Shown: one piece after another, positions 53,326 to 61,041 of the stretch
How the letters are laid out: each line of letters opens with the position of its first letter
Position numbering within the stretch: the first letter of the stretch is position 1
Assembly (NCBI GenBank): GCA_964398055.1
Contig: CAYNLK010000032.1
Span: 5,383 to 69,382 of the forward strand
Reading direction: 5' to 3'
Source: CAYNLK01 sp964398055
GTDB taxonomy: Bacteria; Chloroflexota; Anaerolineae; 4572-78; J111
DNA length: 64,000 nt
Position numbers and translations under genes: made by a program
Notes under the pieces: generated by a model
The model's input: only the letters and a program-made list of their open reading frames with translations
Told to the model about the DNA's origin: nothing
Databases searched by the model: none

Positions 53326-53373
53326 ACCCGAAGGTCAGGCGAACCACTGACGTGTCGCCCAAACCCTTCGGGT
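53326..53373 (-). terminator. Nested-stem terminator upstream of the PqqD gene
   Basis: On the minus strand ACCCGAAGG (53373-53365) pairs with CCTTCGGGT (53334-53326), with an inner GGCGA/TCGCC stem, and is followed by CTTTTTATTTT. It could stop upstream leftward transcripts or attenuate the PqqD gene that starts 42 bases further on. Confidence 0.6.
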
Positions 53374-53457
53374 TTGAGTTAAAAAATTTGCTACGCTTGG
53401 CGTGTTGGACTGCCCGGTTCAGGCGGCGGAACGTCTCATTCGGGCAGGCGCAAGGAC

Positions 53458-53484
53458 GGTAAGGTAAGGTAAGGTAAGGTAAGG
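53458..53484. repeat. Pentanucleotide tandem repeat (AAGGT)4-5
   Basis: Four perfect AAGGT units (53461-53480) with partial units at both ends. Confidence 0.85.
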
Positions 53485-53621
53485 CATGTGGCATCTCTGC
53501 TCCTTATTAGATGGGCTGAGAACGTGTCTCATTTTAATATAAATGGGGCAAAACGGCAAAAAACTAGCCAGTTGGTAGGTTGGGTCTCGTACCTCAACCC
53601 AACCCTTGGGGCCGGGTGAAT

Positions 53622-53661
53622 GGTTGGGTTTCACCGGGTTCAACCCAACCTGGCTATTTTT
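53622..53661 (+). terminator. Hairpin GGTTGGGTT...AACCCAACC followed by T-run
   Basis: A 9-bp perfect stem (53622-53630 with 53642-53650) with an 11-base loop, then TGGCTATTTTT. Related GGTTGGGT and ACCCAACC motifs lie at 53576 and 53596. It sits just before the toxin-antitoxin promoter. Confidence 0.55.
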
Positions 53662-53666
53662 AAAGT

Positions 53667-53695
53667 TTGGTAATCTCCCCGGTCTGGTTTATAAT
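53667..53695 (+). promoter_or_regulatory. Promoter of the toxin-antitoxin pair
   Basis: TTGGTA (53667-53672), 17 bases, TATAAT (53690-53695). Start of transcription would be near 53702, 32 bases before the antitoxin ATG. Confidence 0.6.
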
Positions 53696-53733
53696 ACCAA
53701 TAGTCAAAGGCTGTATGGTACGGTAAGAAAAAG

Positions 53734-54015
53734 ATGAATACTTTAACCATTGATTACCCTTCTGAAATTTTGTGGGCTTTACAACAAGACCCGGATGAAT
53801 TTGCTAATGAAGCCCGGCTGCTTTTAGCCTTAAAACTCTATGAAACCGGCAAGCTAAGCACCGGGTTGGCGGCCCAAATGGCGGGCGTTCCGCGCGTTGC
53901 TTTTTTCTATCTATTGGGGCAACATGGCTTATCCCCCTTTGGAGAAACCCCCGCAGAATTGGAGGAGGATTTTAGTTATGCCCAGCAAGCCGCCCGCCGG
54001 GCCGGTGATTCTTAA
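53734..54015 (+). CDS. UPF0175-family antitoxin
   Basis: A 93-residue protein with the UPF0175 pattern: LTIDYPSEILWAL, the helical EARLLLALKLYETGKLSTGLAAQMAGVP and F/YLLGQHGLSPF near the end of the helix-turn-helix. It pairs with a DUF3368 PIN-like toxin. The C-terminal acidic helix (ELEEDFSYAQ) is probably the toxin-binding part. Its end overlaps the toxin start by 38 bases. Confidence 0.85.
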   Translation: MNTLTIDYPSEILWALQQDPDEFANEARLLLALKLYETGKLSTGLAAQMAGVPRVAFFYLLGQHGLSPFGETPAELEEDFSYAQQAARRAGDS

Positions 54016-54478
54016 TAATACGCCGTTGGTCGCGTTATGGTCTCTGGGCCATTTAACGTTACTGCGTGATTTGTACGGAGAGGTTCTCATTCCCCAGACC
54101 GTTTATGAAGAATTTTTAGTCACAGAACAGTCAGTACGTCAAACGGCTTTGGCTGAAGCTCCCTGGATAAAAACAACGCCTTTGTCAAACCCGCGTCAAG
54201 CCCTGGTATATGTTGGCTTAGACCGGGGAGAGGCTGAAGTTCTGGCTCTGGCCAACGAACGGTCGGCCCGTTTGGTGATTATTGATGAACGTAAAGGACG
54301 TCGTTATGCTAAACGTTTGGGCTTGCCGTTAACCGGCGTCGTGGGGGTACTTTTGACGGCCAAGGATAACGGCTTGATCCCTGCTTTAGCCCCTCTCATT
54401 GATCAATTATTGCAAGAAGGGCTTTTCCTGGCTCCTGATCTGGCGGCAAAAGCGCTTGAATTAGCCGGAGAAGATTGA
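53978..54478 (+). CDS. DUF3368-family PIN-like toxin
   Basis: A 166-residue PIN-superfamily ribonuclease of the DUF3368 family. The acidic and polar core positions can be followed: VILNNTPLVAL at the N-terminus (Asn instead of the usual Asp), PQTVYEEFL, LDRGEAEVLALA and IIDERKGRRYAKRLG. GGAGGAGGAT lies before the ATG at 53978, inside the antitoxin gene. The pair is a type II toxin-antitoxin module. The longer frame upstream is inside the antitoxin gene and is not used. Confidence 0.85.
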   Translation: MPSKPPAGPVILNNTPLVALWSLGHLTLLRDLYGEVLIPQTVYEEFLVTEQSVRQTALAEAPWIKTTPLSNPRQALVYVGLDRGEAEVLALANERSARLVIIDERKGRRYAKRLGLPLTGVVGVLLTAKDNGLIPALAPLIDQLLQEGLFLAPDLAAKALELAGED

Positions 54479-54483
54479 ACGCC

Positions 54484-54678
54484 ATGCCAACCAATCCCTT
54501 ACCCTATCTACCCCACCCCACCACCCCGAAGGGGCAGGCCAAAATGGACCGTCCAGGCTGGACGGTGGGACAAAGTTATACCGCTTACGGGCTGCGCTTT
54601 GGCCTGCACAGCAACCACCCCGCCGGAATGGCACAGGCCGCCGCCTACGCGCCTTTACCACAACTGGCGGCCTGGTGA
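54484..54678 (+). pseudogene. Truncated second copy of the HprK-like gene (N-terminus only)
   Basis: 64 codons from an ATG at 54484 read MPTNPLPYL, then MDRPGWTVGQ and TAYGLRFGLHSNHPAG, matching the start of the HprK-like protein at 50358-49453. The match ends after about 60 residues and the frame stops at 54678. The P-loop domain is absent. It lies on the opposite strand to the full copy and directly after the toxin gene, so it is probably a duplication remnant. Confidence 0.7.
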
Positions 54679-54740
54679 AAAGGGAGTGGGACAGCCTCCC
54701 CGTGGAACGGCAGCGAGGATAAAATTTTTTGGCCCCCACC

Positions 54741-54780
54741 CGTCGCCTGCGGCGACTCTCTCCCCATCAGGGGGAGGGGG
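54741..54780. repeat. REP-like double hairpin
   Basis: GTCGCC-TGC-GGCGAC (54743-54757) followed by CTCCCC-ATCA-GGGGGAG. Two small GC hairpins in a row with no T-run; resembles dispersed intergenic repeats of many bacteria. Confidence 0.45.
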
Positions 54781-54793
54781 TTATATTCAGCAG

Positions 54794-55528
54794 TTAAAGG
54801 CCGCCAGCCGGTTTGCGGGCCAGGGCAAGCAGCGACAGGCCAAAGGGCAGGGGCAGGTGACGCTCGAACAAAAGCCATTGGCAGAGCAGGTCGCCGGCCA
54901 GCTTGCGCCAGCGGGTGGGCTGGCCCTGGCGGATGTTGTCGGGGAGCGGCCGTTTGAAGAGTCGCTCTGAGACAAAATAGGGGCCAACACCCAAGATGTT
55001 CCAATAGTCCAGCCGGGTCAGGTCAAAACCGGTGTCGGTCAGCCGTTTTTGGAGTTGGGGCTTGTTGTAGCGGCGAAAATGGCCCAGGTCCACGTCGCGC
55101 TGGCCGTACAAAGTCGGTAGGGCCGGCACCGTTACTACCAGCGTCCCGCTGGGTCGCAGCAGCCGGCCCAATTCGATCAGCAGGCGGCGATCATCCTCAA
55201 CGTGCTCGATCACATCCAGGCAAATGATGGTCTCAAAACTTTGATCGGCAAAGGGCAGCACGTCCCCGCCAAAGGTAGCGCCCCGAGCCGGTTGCGGAGC
55301 GTTGGCGGTACGCTGCACGGTGAAGGCCACATAATCGTGCAGGATGTCAATGGCGACCACGGCCCGGTCCTGACCGGCCAGGGCGGTGGTCATAAAACCC
55401 ATGCCGCAGCCAACATCGAGGATTTTTTGGCCGGGGATGAGGGGCAGCAAAATCTGCTGCAAGGCTTTGCGCCGAAAATCGTTGGCGTGGGTATGGAGGG
55501 TTTCCAGGGACTCTTTGAGATAAGACAC
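54794..55528 (-). CDS. Class I SAM-dependent methyltransferase
   Basis: A 244-residue Rossmann methyltransferase with the SAM motif ILDVGCGMGFMT (about 37-48), an acidic residue at the end of strand 2 (VVAIDIL), LPFADQSFETIICLDVIEHV and LLRPSGTLVVTVPA. The long C-terminal extension (about 165-244) and the HFRRY stretch recall methyltransferases acting on lipid or glycan precursors. Its substrate is unknown. It follows the MFS gene on the same strand with a 106-base gap. Confidence 0.85.
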   Translation of the reverse strand: MSYLKESLETLHTHANDFRRKALQQILLPLIPGQKILDVGCGMGFMTTALAGQDRAVVAIDILHDYVAFTVQRTANAPQPARGATFGGDVLPFADQSFETIICLDVIEHVEDDRRLLIELGRLLRPSGTLVVTVPALPTLYGQRDVDLGHFRRYNKPQLQKRLTDTGFDLTRLDYWNILGVGPYFVSERLFKRPLPDNIRQGQPTRWRKLAGDLLCQWLLFERHLPLPFGLSLLALARKPAGGL

Positions 55529-55634
55529 ACGAATTTTCCACTGATAAAACTTTCCCGGAAGCTGATTGGCTTTCGGGAAGGTGATGAGCTAATTCAGAGT
55601 GAGAGGATATAACTTTCGGCGAGTTTGGGCAATT

Positions 55635-56804
55635 TTAAGGCTCAACTTCAGCCGGCGACACGGTGCGCGCCGGCTTGAGCTGACGGGCGGTGAGGTAGAC
55701 CAGTCCCAGGCCCAACAGCGCGGCCAGAGGAAAGAGCAGTAAAGCCGCTTGCAGCGAAAGCTGTTTGGCGATAATCGACATAAGAAATGGCAAGATGATA
55801 CCGCCCAGAGGGATCGCCACTTTGATGGCACCCAGCACGGTGCCGGCAATCTCCGGGTAAAGCTGGCCAGCCCAGGTGATAATCAACGGCAAAATAGCCG
55901 ATAGGGCCAGACCGGCCAGAAAGACGCCCAGATAGGTTAAACCGCCAAAGTCAATCAAGAAAATCCCGCTAAAAATAAGAAACGTTAGGCCAAACAAGAC
56001 CAGCGTATATAGCGCCACCTGGCTGTCCTTTGAGAAAAAACCAACGAATAACCGACCGGCAGCCATACCCAGCAGAAAAACAATCAACCCCAGTTTGGCG
56101 GCTAACTCAGTTAAACCGCGCAAATCGGTAAAAAAGGTAGTTAAAATACCTATCGAGCCGGCTTCAATCCCAACAGCCAGGGTGACAACCAGAAAGAGCA
56201 ACACAACCAGACGTTCTCGGCCCAGGATTTTAAGTCGACTCAGGTAAGGTTCACCGGCTCGACCGCCGGTCAGAGGGAGTTTCGTAAAACCAAACACCGC
56301 GGCCAGCAGCAGCACCACCACCCCAGCCTGGATGATAGAGTTGCGCCAATTTAGTTGAAGAAAGATCAGGTAGACCGCAATCATGATCGCCCCAAAGGTT
56401 ACAAAAAAATGGTTCACATTGATGTGGAGATTCTGGCGCCGGGTGTGGATCTCCAGCAGCAAGGCGTCGGTCACCCCTTCATAGGTGCCAATACCGATCC
56501 CGATGAAGAACATAATGACCAGATTCAGCCAGAAAAGCTCGGTGAGGTAAAAAGTAAAGAAAGCCAGCGCCAGAATTAAACTGCCCACAAACAGGATCCG
56601 CGGCTTCTGGACCTGGTCGGCCAGCGCGCCTGAAATCAAAACCGATATGGTGAAGCCCACGTTTTGAGCGGCAATCATCAGGCCAATCTGGAACGGCGAC
56701 AAACCGATGTTGTGCGCCGCAGCCCCCACCAAGGAGGCCGACACCCCCAGAAAGAACATCGACATATACGACGAAGCGGTAACTACCTTGATATTTCTAA
56801 TCAT
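55635..56804 (-). CDS. MFS transporter
   Basis: A 389-residue major facilitator with about twelve helices. It shows MSMFFLGVSASLVG in helix 1, the loop 2-3 motif GALADQVQKPRILF and EGVTDALLLEIHTR in helix 5. The pattern resembles sugar or drug:proton carriers. Being beside the sugar-catabolism genes it may import a sugar or polyol, though the sequence does not decide the substrate. A strong leftward terminator stands directly upstream, so it has its own promoter or depends on read-through. Confidence 0.85.
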   Translation of the reverse strand: MIRNIKVVTASSYMSMFFLGVSASLVGAAAHNIGLSPFQIGLMIAAQNVGFTISVLISGALADQVQKPRILFVGSLILALAFFTFYLTELFWLNLVIMFFIGIGIGTYEGVTDALLLEIHTRRQNLHINVNHFFVTFGAIMIAVYLIFLQLNWRNSIIQAGVVVLLLAAVFGFTKLPLTGGRAGEPYLSRLKILGRERLVVLLFLVVTLAVGIEAGSIGILTTFFTDLRGLTELAAKLGLIVFLLGMAAGRLFVGFFSKDSQVALYTLVLFGLTFLIFSGIFLIDFGGLTYLGVFLAGLALSAILPLIITWAGQLYPEIAGTVLGAIKVAIPLGGIILPFLMSIIAKQLSLQAALLLFPLAALLGLGLVYLTARQLKPARTVSPAEVEP

Positions 56805-56824
56805 GTGGCTGCTCTACCCCAAAA

Positions 56825-56882
56825 AAGACATCCTCAGACCCGAATGGCGTCCCTGACGCCCCCCGGCATCTGAGGATGTCTT
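56825..56882 (-). terminator. Strong nested-stem terminator after the sugar operon
   Basis: AAGACATCCTCAGA (56825-56838) and TCTGAGGATGTCTT (56869-56882) form a perfect 14-bp outer stem around an inner GGCGT/ACGCC stem. On the minus strand it is followed by TTTTTT. It ends transcripts from the isomerase gene. Confidence 0.75.
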
Positions 56883-56909
56883 GTAATCAATAGCTCTTGC
56901 CTATGCGAA

Positions 56910-56955
56910 AAGTGACCGGCGCTTTTCACTGAATAATGCTTAGGGCCGGTCACTT
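56910..56955. repeat. GTGACCGGC dispersed inverted repeat, copy 2
   Basis: AAGTGACCGGC (56910-56920) and GCCGGTCACTT (56945-56955) around a 24-base loop holding GCTTTTCACTG. Same arms as at 4677 and 58055. Confidence 0.7.
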
Positions 56956-56980
56956 GTACTTACCATAAGTCAACGTAAAC

Positions 56981-58021
56981 TCATTCACTCCAGCCGTGGG
57001 CGTCGCGAACTTTGATCATCGCGCCAAGAATATCATTCCAGGTTTGCTGCTTGAGCATGACCTCGTTGGGGAACATGCAGCCATCCCAGCAGATGTGCTT
57101 AAAGGCTTTGGTCAGATTACCGTTCTCGTCGCGCAGCCAGAAACCGGCATGGTAGGGAATATCGAGCTTGCCGTTTGGATCCGTGACCTGGCAATGGCGA
57201 CCAGTCTTATCGTGGGAGCCGGAGCCAAAGACCGTGGCGTCATTCTGGGCCACATGGAAGTCGATGGTCCAGGGGCGCAGCGCAGCGGTCATCTTGCGGA
57301 AGGCTGCGTCCAGGGCGGCGCGGTCGCTCCACTCGAAATCCTCGGGCACGAGGCGGTGTTCCGGCGCATTGTAGCCCAGCAGGTACAACAAGGTATGGGC
57401 CATATCCGCCTGAAAACCCATATTGGGCCGGTCAACCATTTCCAGCAGATCGACCATATCTTTCCAGTTGTGCATCCCACCCCAGCAGATTTCCCCTTCA
57501 GCCGCCAGCTTCTCGCCGTAGTCCGCGGCGATGTCACAGGCCTGGCGGAAAACCTCGGCTATTTTCTTTTGGCTGGCCGCCGGGTCCTTGGCCCAGTCGC
57601 CCGGGCTGGCCGATGAGTCGATGCGGATGACCCCGTACGGCCGGACGCCCAACTCACGCAGTTTTTGGGCAATCCGGCAGGCTTTTTGCACCTGGGTTAG
57701 AAATTTCTTCTCTTCCTCAGGGCCGCCCAAGGCCGAGCCGCCGCCGGTCGGTCCCCACACCGGGGCCACACAAGAACCAACGACAAAGCCCTTGGCGGCA
57801 ATTTTATCGGCCAACTCCTTGATGCCGTCGTCAGAAACATCGATACTGGTATGCGGATCGGCCAAAAACAGATCAACGCCGTCAAACTTCTGGCCGTTCA
57901 CTTCCGCCTTGGCGGTCAGGTCCAGCATTGTATCGAGATCAATCGGCGGTTCGGCGTCGCCGCCTTTACCAACCAGGCCGGGCCACATGGCATTGTGAAG
58001 TTTTGGATAATTGTTTGTCAT
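56981..58021 (-). CDS. Sugar phosphate isomerase/epimerase-like TIM-barrel protein
   Basis: A 346-residue AP-endonuclease-2-type TIM barrel. Metal-ligand positions are visible as E and D/H residues: GEICWGGMHNWKDMV, MGFQADMAHTLLYL, WTIDFHVAQND and HDKTGRHC. Proteins of this family act as xylose-isomerase-like, inosose dehydratase or keto-sugar epimerases. Two Gfo/Idh/MocA dehydrogenases nearby support a cyclitol or rare-sugar route. The gene lies 138 bases after the upstream oxidoreductase on the same strand, with a GTGACCGGC repeat in the gap. Confidence 0.82.
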   Translation of the reverse strand: MTNNYPKLHNAMWPGLVGKGGDAEPPIDLDTMLDLTAKAEVNGQKFDGVDLFLADPHTSIDVSDDGIKELADKIAAKGFVVGSCVAPVWGPTGGGSALGGPEEEKKFLTQVQKACRIAQKLRELGVRPYGVIRIDSSASPGDWAKDPAASQKKIAEVFRQACDIAADYGEKLAAEGEICWGGMHNWKDMVDLLEMVDRPNMGFQADMAHTLLYLLGYNAPEHRLVPEDFEWSDRAALDAAFRKMTAALRPWTIDFHVAQNDATVFGSGSHDKTGRHCQVTDPNGKLDIPYHAGFWLRDENGNLTKAFKHICWDGCMFPNEVMLKQQTWNDILGAMIKVRDAHGWSE

Positions 58022-58054
58022 TTTCAGTTTCTCCTATGGCTAATTGGCTATTAG

Positions 58055-58134
58055 GTGACCGGCACTTACGTCAGGCAAAAGAGAGTTGATTTTCCATACC
58101 TGGCACACTTTATTAAGGTCGAAGTGCCGGTCAC
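58055..58134. repeat. GTGACCGGCACTT dispersed inverted repeat, copy 3
   Basis: GTGACCGGCACTT (58055-58067) and AAGTGCCGGTCAC (58122-58134), perfect 13-base arms around a 54-base loop. It separates the isomerase gene from the oxidoreductase gene. Confidence 0.75.
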
Positions 58135-58159
58135 CCGAATAGTAACGGTTGATTAGCTC

Positions 58160-59296
58160 TTAAACCTCTACCCACTGGCCGCTCTTACCCGAACTCAACA
58201 CGGCATCGCAGACTTTCTGCGTTTCCAGGGCATTCTCAAAGTCCGGTTGGGCCACTTCGCCGGTTTCCAGACTCCTGAGGAAATCGGCCATCTGATGAAT
58301 AAACGATTCGCCAAAGCCGACCTGAAGACCGGGCACCCACCAGTGGTCCATATAGGGATGGTCGCCGCCGGCATCGGTTACGTGAATGGAACGCCAGCCG
58401 CGCACCTTACCTTGATCACGGTGGTCAAAGTATTCTAACCGGTGCAGGTCATGCAGATCCCACTTAATAGACGCATGTTCGCCATTGATCTCCAGCGTGT
58501 AGAGCGCCTTATGGCCGCGGGCATAGCGGGTGGCTTCGAACAGGCCCAGCGAGCCGTTGGCAAAATCGCACATGAAGAGGCTGGCATCGTCGATGCCTAC
58601 CGGCTCGACCTTGCCCGTAAGATTATGGAAACGCTCTTTGATAAATGTCTCGGTGCGGGCCGAGACGCGACGGATGCTGCCGTTGAGCCAGATGGCCGTA
58701 TCGATACAATGGGCCAGCAGATCACCCGTAACCCCGGAACCGGCCGCATTGACGTCGAGTCGCCATAACGCCTGGCCCCCCTGCGGTAGATCCGCCGAGA
58801 TAGTCCAGTCCTGCAAAAAATTGGCCCGGTAATGGAAAATTTTACCCAACCGGCCTTCATCGATAAGCTGCTTGGCCAGGGTAACGGCAGGCACACGGCG
58901 ATAGTTGTACCAGACCATATTACGGACGCCGGCTTTCTTGACGGCGTCGACCATCTCCTGGCCCTCCTGGCTGTTCCTGGCCAGCGGCTTTTCAGTTAAG
59001 ACCATTTTGCCGGCGGCGGCCGCGGCCAGGGCAATGTCGTGATGCAAATCGTTGGGGGCGGCGATGTCGATCAAGTCGATGTCAGGGCGCTCCACCAGTT
59101 TGCGCCAGTCGGTTTCGTAGCTTTCCCAACCCGCCGCCTTACAGAAGGCGCGCAATTTCTCTTCATCGCGGGCGCAGGCAGCCTTCAAGACAGGCTCATA
59201 CTCCAGCTCAAAAAAGCGATTCGCTTGCCGGTAAGCATTCGAATGCGCCTTCCCCATGAACCCATAGCCGATAAGGCCAATATTTAGTTTTTTCAT
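58160..59296 (-). CDS. Gfo/Idh/MocA-family oxidoreductase
   Basis: A 378-residue NAD(P)-dependent sugar or inositol dehydrogenase. It has an N-terminal Rossmann fold (NIGLIGYGFMGKAH, about 4-17), the EKPLARN motif with the catalytic-type Lys (about 98) and a C-terminal beta-sheet domain with VTGDLLAHCIDTAIWL carrying His/Asp residues near the active site. GAGGTGAAAG lies before the ATG at 59296; the GTG at 59305 is an alternative. It is the first gene of the leftward sugar operon. Confidence 0.9.
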   Translation of the reverse strand: MKKLNIGLIGYGFMGKAHSNAYRQANRFFELEYEPVLKAACARDEEKLRAFCKAAGWESYETDWRKLVERPDIDLIDIAAPNDLHHDIALAAAAAGKMVLTEKPLARNSQEGQEMVDAVKKAGVRNMVWYNYRRVPAVTLAKQLIDEGRLGKIFHYRANFLQDWTISADLPQGGQALWRLDVNAAGSGVTGDLLAHCIDTAIWLNGSIRRVSARTETFIKERFHNLTGKVEPVGIDDASLFMCDFANGSLGLFEATRYARGHKALYTLEINGEHASIKWDLHDLHRLEYFDHRDQGKVRGWRSIHVTDAGGDHPYMDHWWVPGLQVGFGESFIHQMADFLRSLETGEVAQPDFENALETQKVCDAVLSSGKSGQWVEV

Positions 59297-59643
59297 AACT
59301 TTCACCTCGCTGTGTTAGTATTCCAATCAGGCTCTTTGCCTGAATAGTTGCGATTGACAATGGGAAACCAGCCACTTGAACAATAATATGGCAAGGGTTA
59401 GCTTTTGTCAAAACTTCAAATTGACTGCCGGTTGGGGTGCGTCCAAAATTTTTGGAAACCTTCGGCAGGGGGGAATTGGGGGGCACCGCCCACATCCCCC
59501 CGTCCGCCTAAAATGTCGGACACACCCGCCGGTTGCAAGTATTTTGAAAAAGCGGGGTTTGGGTGTATAAAAGGGCTAATCCTGAAGTTCATCCGCAAAC
59601 GTTACATACCCAAACATTTTATAACAAGGAGGTTAAAAATAGT
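59297..59643. other. Divergent promoter region between the two oxidoreductase genes
   Basis: About 350 bases serving both directions. It holds G/C-rich runs (GGGGGGAATTGGGGGG-type) around 59466-59484. I could not identify a convincing -35/-10 pair or operator by eye. Confidence 0.4.
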
Positions 59644-60828
59644 ATGGTTAGCGGTAAAGATGAATCTAAAAAGCTGCAACGCAAGCTGAAATTCGGTCAG
59701 ATTGGCGGTGGGCGGGACTCCTTCATTGGGGCGGTGCATCGCCGGGCAGCCATTTCCGATGGTTTCACCGAGTTTGTGGCCGGGGCACTCTCCAGCGACC
59801 CGGGCAAAGCCAAACTCTCCGGTGAAGATTTGCTGCTGCCAGCCGGGCGCAACTATGGCAGTTGGCAAGAGATGCTGGAAAAAGAGAGCGCCCTGCCGGC
59901 CGGCGAACGGATCGACTTTGTCTCAATTGTAACCCCCAACCACGCTCACTTTGCCCCGGCCCTGGCTTTTGTGGAAGCCGGATTCAACGTGGTGCTGGAC
60001 AAGCCGATGGTCCACAACAGCGACCAGGCCGAGAAGTTGATCGCGGCCGTTGAAAAGAACAACGTTGTCTTTGGCGTTACCTACAACTATACCGGTTACC
60101 CCATGGTCAAGGAAGCCCGCGACTGGGTCAAGCAGGGCCGGTTAGGTGAGATTCGCCGGGTGGTGGTGGAGTATCCGCAAGGCTGGCTACGCGAAAAGAT
60201 CGAGGACCAGGGGGCCAAGCAGGCCGAATGGCGCACCGACCCGGCCCGCTCCGGCATTGCCGGGGCCGTCGGCGACATCGGTTCCCACTGCGAGAATCTC
60301 ATGAGTTATGTGACCGGGTTGGAGTTAGAGGCGATCAGCGCTGATATAAAAACCTTTGTGCCGGGCCGCAAACTGGACGACGACGCCAGCGTGCTGCTGC
60401 GCTTCAAAAACGGGGCGCGGGGCGTATTGTGGGTGTCACAGGTGGCGACCGGCGAAGAGAATCACCTGCGGCTGCGAGTTTATGGCAGCGAAGGTGGATT
60501 GGCCTGGGATCAGGAACATCCCAATCAGGTCACCTTCATTCCGCCCAGTGGTCCGCTTCAGGTTTACAGCCGGGGCAATGGCGAATTCTGCGCCGCAGCC
60601 GCCCGGGCCACCCACCTGCCGTCCGGTCACCCGGAAGCCTTCTTTGAGGCATTTGGCAACATTTATATGAACGTCACCGACACCATTCGGGCCAGGCTGT
60701 TGGGCGAAGAACCGACCGAATTGGAGCTGGATTTCCCCACCGTGCGCGACGGCGCCCGCGGGGTCAAATTCATTGAGAAGGTGGTCGCCAGCAGCCGGAG
60801 CGACCAAAAGTGGATTGCCTTTGACTAA
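59644..60828 (+). CDS. Gfo/Idh/MocA-family oxidoreductase, second copy
   Basis: A 394-residue enzyme of the same superfamily as the divergent neighbour but only distantly related. It has FGQIGGGRDSFIGAVHRRA (about 16), VSIVTPNHAHF, VLDKPMVHN (Lys about 121) and GDIGSHCENLMSYVTG (His about 217). AAGGAGG lies before the ATG at 59644. The longer frame starting at 59563 has no ribosome site. Divergent transcription from the other oxidoreductase gene suggests shared control from the 59297-59643 gap. Substrate unknown. Confidence 0.9.
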   Translation: MVSGKDESKKLQRKLKFGQIGGGRDSFIGAVHRRAAISDGFTEFVAGALSSDPGKAKLSGEDLLLPAGRNYGSWQEMLEKESALPAGERIDFVSIVTPNHAHFAPALAFVEAGFNVVLDKPMVHNSDQAEKLIAAVEKNNVVFGVTYNYTGYPMVKEARDWVKQGRLGEIRRVVVEYPQGWLREKIEDQGAKQAEWRTDPARSGIAGAVGDIGSHCENLMSYVTGLELEAISADIKTFVPGRKLDDDASVLLRFKNGARGVLWVSQVATGEENHLRLRVYGSEGGLAWDQEHPNQVTFIPPSGPLQVYSRGNGEFCAAAARATHLPSGHPEAFFEAFGNIYMNVTDTIRARLLGEEPTELELDFPTVRDGARGVKFIEKVVASSRSDQKWIAFD

Positions 60829-60876
60829 ATTCTCAGGCTCACCCTCTGGGTAGAGGTGAGGCAACAAAACAAATAC

Positions 60877-60912
60877 CAATCGCCGGGCGTTGTCCCGGCG
60901 ATTGTGTTTCTG
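60877..60912 (+). terminator. Terminator after the rightward oxidoreductase
   Basis: CAATCGCCGGG (60877-60887) and CCCGGCGATTG (60894-60904) form a perfect 11-bp stem with a 6-base loop, followed by TGTTTCTG. Confidence 0.7.
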
Positions 60913-61041
60913 TCTCAACTCACTCCAGACCTCAAAAGGTCCCTAACAAAATAGACCGTCGACGGCAGACCACCGACCGCCGAAAGGCATTTTCACGCTT
61001 CGCGTCGGTAGCGTGTCGTAGTTACCGCTTCAGCCTACGTG

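Noticed and set aside
53303..53643. Minus-strand frames across the pentamer repeat (LPYLTLPYLT)
   Set aside because: Repeat translation through a microsatellite and hairpins; no start context.
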